Below the pieces are notes generated by a model, which ran no database searches, was not told the origin of the DNA, and was given only the letters and a program-made list of their open reading frames with translations. From Geobacter sp. (GTDB taxonomy: Bacteria; Desulfobacterota; Desulfuromonadia; Geobacterales; Geobacteraceae), in NCBI GenBank assembly GCA_016177775.1, contig JACOUQ010000015.1:1-64000 (forward strand): a stretch of 64,000 nucleotides of DNA. Reading direction: 5' to 3'. Below are positions 63,475 to 64,000 of this stretch, piece after piece. The first letter of the stretch is position 1. Every line of letters starts with the position of its first letter. A program made the translations under genes and the position numbers.

Positions 63475-63490
63475 TGGCATGCATGTTGCT
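63475..63490 (+). promoter_or_regulatory. Sigma-54 (-24/-12) promoter
   Basis: TGGCATGCATGTTGCT differs from the RpoN consensus TGGCACG-N4-TTGCW at one position only, with correct GG-N10-GC spacing. It lies 40 bases before the ATG at 63531. TGCAACATGC at 63431 is an inverted copy of part of it. Confidence 0.75.
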
Positions 63491-63530
63491 ATGCTATATC
63501 AGTTTTAAGGAATAGTCCGGAGCGGGGCGC

Positions 63531-64000
63531 ATGGATGGTAAAAAAGTCCTTGTCATCGACAAGGCGTCAAATATGGTCCGGCAGGTGCGGGGCGCATTGG
63601 CCTCCTCAGGGGTTGAAGTCGAACATGCTCTGCAGTTGGACGCGGCATTGGAGCATGCCGTTGCTGCTAAGCCGGATGTGATCCTGGTGGATTTCACCTG
63701 CGACGAAGGTGTGCATGCCTGCCGCAGGATCAGGTCCCTCTCTGTGACCAGTGCCATCCCGGTGATTGCTGTTTCCTCCCGCACCGACGCAGTGTCAATC
63801 GATGCTGCATTCGAAGCCGGGGCTGATGATTTCATGTGCGAGCCGCTCTCGGCAGCGGAACTTCGGAGCAAGGTCCGGGCAAACCTGAAGCGTCGCGATA
63901 TCCTGGCTGAAACAGAGGAGAAGACCAGGGAACTGGAAACGCTCCTGGAAATCTCCCAGGCGCTCACTTCCACCCTTAATACTGCCGAAATACTCCGGAT
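63531..64000 (+). CDS. Response regulator with degenerate receiver and GAF start (partial)
   Basis: The first 156 residues of a gene running off the window. The receiver domain (1-120) begins KKVLVIDKASNM, where the usual second acidic residue is Lys. It keeps a candidate phospho-Asp in VILVDFTCDEG, but the conserved Lys near the end is replaced (DDFMCEPLS, E for K). A coiled-coil linker (EETKRELETLLEIS-like) then leads to the LTSTLN pattern that opens GAF domains. The remainder is probably GAF plus an output or kinase domain. Phosphorylation may be weak or atypical. Confidence 0.8.
   Translation, partial: MDGKKVLVIDKASNMVRQVRGALASSGVEVEHALQLDAALEHAVAAKPDVILVDFTCDEGVHACRRIRSLSVTSAIPVIAVSSRTDAVSIDAAFEAGADDFMCEPLSAAELRSKVRANLKRRDILAETEEKTRELETLLEISQALTSTLNTAEILR

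Overview
The window looks like chromosome of a Geobacter/Geotalea-type bacterium (Desulfuromonadota). The reasons are the gene content and order: an aro/phe-tyr-cmk-ispH-rpsA-IHF block, queA-tgt-yajC-secDF-recJ, several multihaem c-type cytochromes beside a chemoreceptor, a sigma-54 activator with a tandem-Cache kinase, a haem-motif HD-GYP sensor, and rubrerythrin. This is inferred from protein character only; no search was run.

Layout. 0-3.7 kb: an MFS transporter and a compact, A+T-richer restriction-modification pair. 3.8-9.7 kb: a two-component system (tandem-Cache histidine kinase, 104-aa linker protein, NtrC-type activator), then a good -24/-12 promoter with an upstream dyad, then four unknown genes, three of them small or membrane proteins. 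9.8-11.2 kb: hisI-hisG. 11.3-17.7 kb: a cytochrome cluster (triheme c7-like, methyl-accepting protein, monoheme, haem-plus-barrel protein, divergent decaheme lipoprotein). 17.8-19.8 kb: aguB-aguA (putrescine from agmatine). 20.1-23.0 kb: nudC, a DUF2156 protein and a metallophosphoesterase with overlapping starts and stops. 23.1-26.1 kb: bioF-bioH-like-bioC behind a BirA-type operator. 26.2-30.7 kb: ArsR regulator, oppF-oppD ATPases, haem-motif HD-GYP protein. 31.1-41.5 kb: spoIID-like, queA, tgt, yajC, secD, secF, TPR, recJ, CDF transporter, rubrerythrin.

41.6-53.5 kb is an accessory island. It holds a REP-associated tyrosine transposase flanked and interrupted by its probable REP elements, then a complete type I-C CRISPR-Cas locus (cas3-cas5c-cas8c-cas7-cas4-cas1-cas2) and an array of 22 repeats and 21 spacers. 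The cas operon has been invaded by a RhuM-family gene, a REP copy, a truncated four-helix-bundle gene, a 9-bp tandem repeat and a small palindrome. Just upstream of cas3 is a cryptic degenerate repeat-spacer-repeat unit. Its 32-nt 'spacer' matches the presumed cas promoter over its first 11 nt (16 of 18 nt overall). I read this as a candidate CreR-type Cas-regulating RNA, and it is the most interesting hidden element in the window.

53.8-64 kb: a PocR/PAS histidine kinase, then pheA, tyrA, aroA, cmk, ispH, rpsA, an IHF-beta-like gene and tRNA-Leu(UAA). At the edge is a response-regulator gene with a degenerate receiver, behind a near-consensus sigma-54 promoter.

Two classes of dispersed intergenic sequence recur across the window: REP-like hairpins beginning GTAGGGG, and longer palindromes whose arms are tandem short 'words'. 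Both often supply the stop codon of the upstream gene; the second class often ends right at the next ribosome-binding site.
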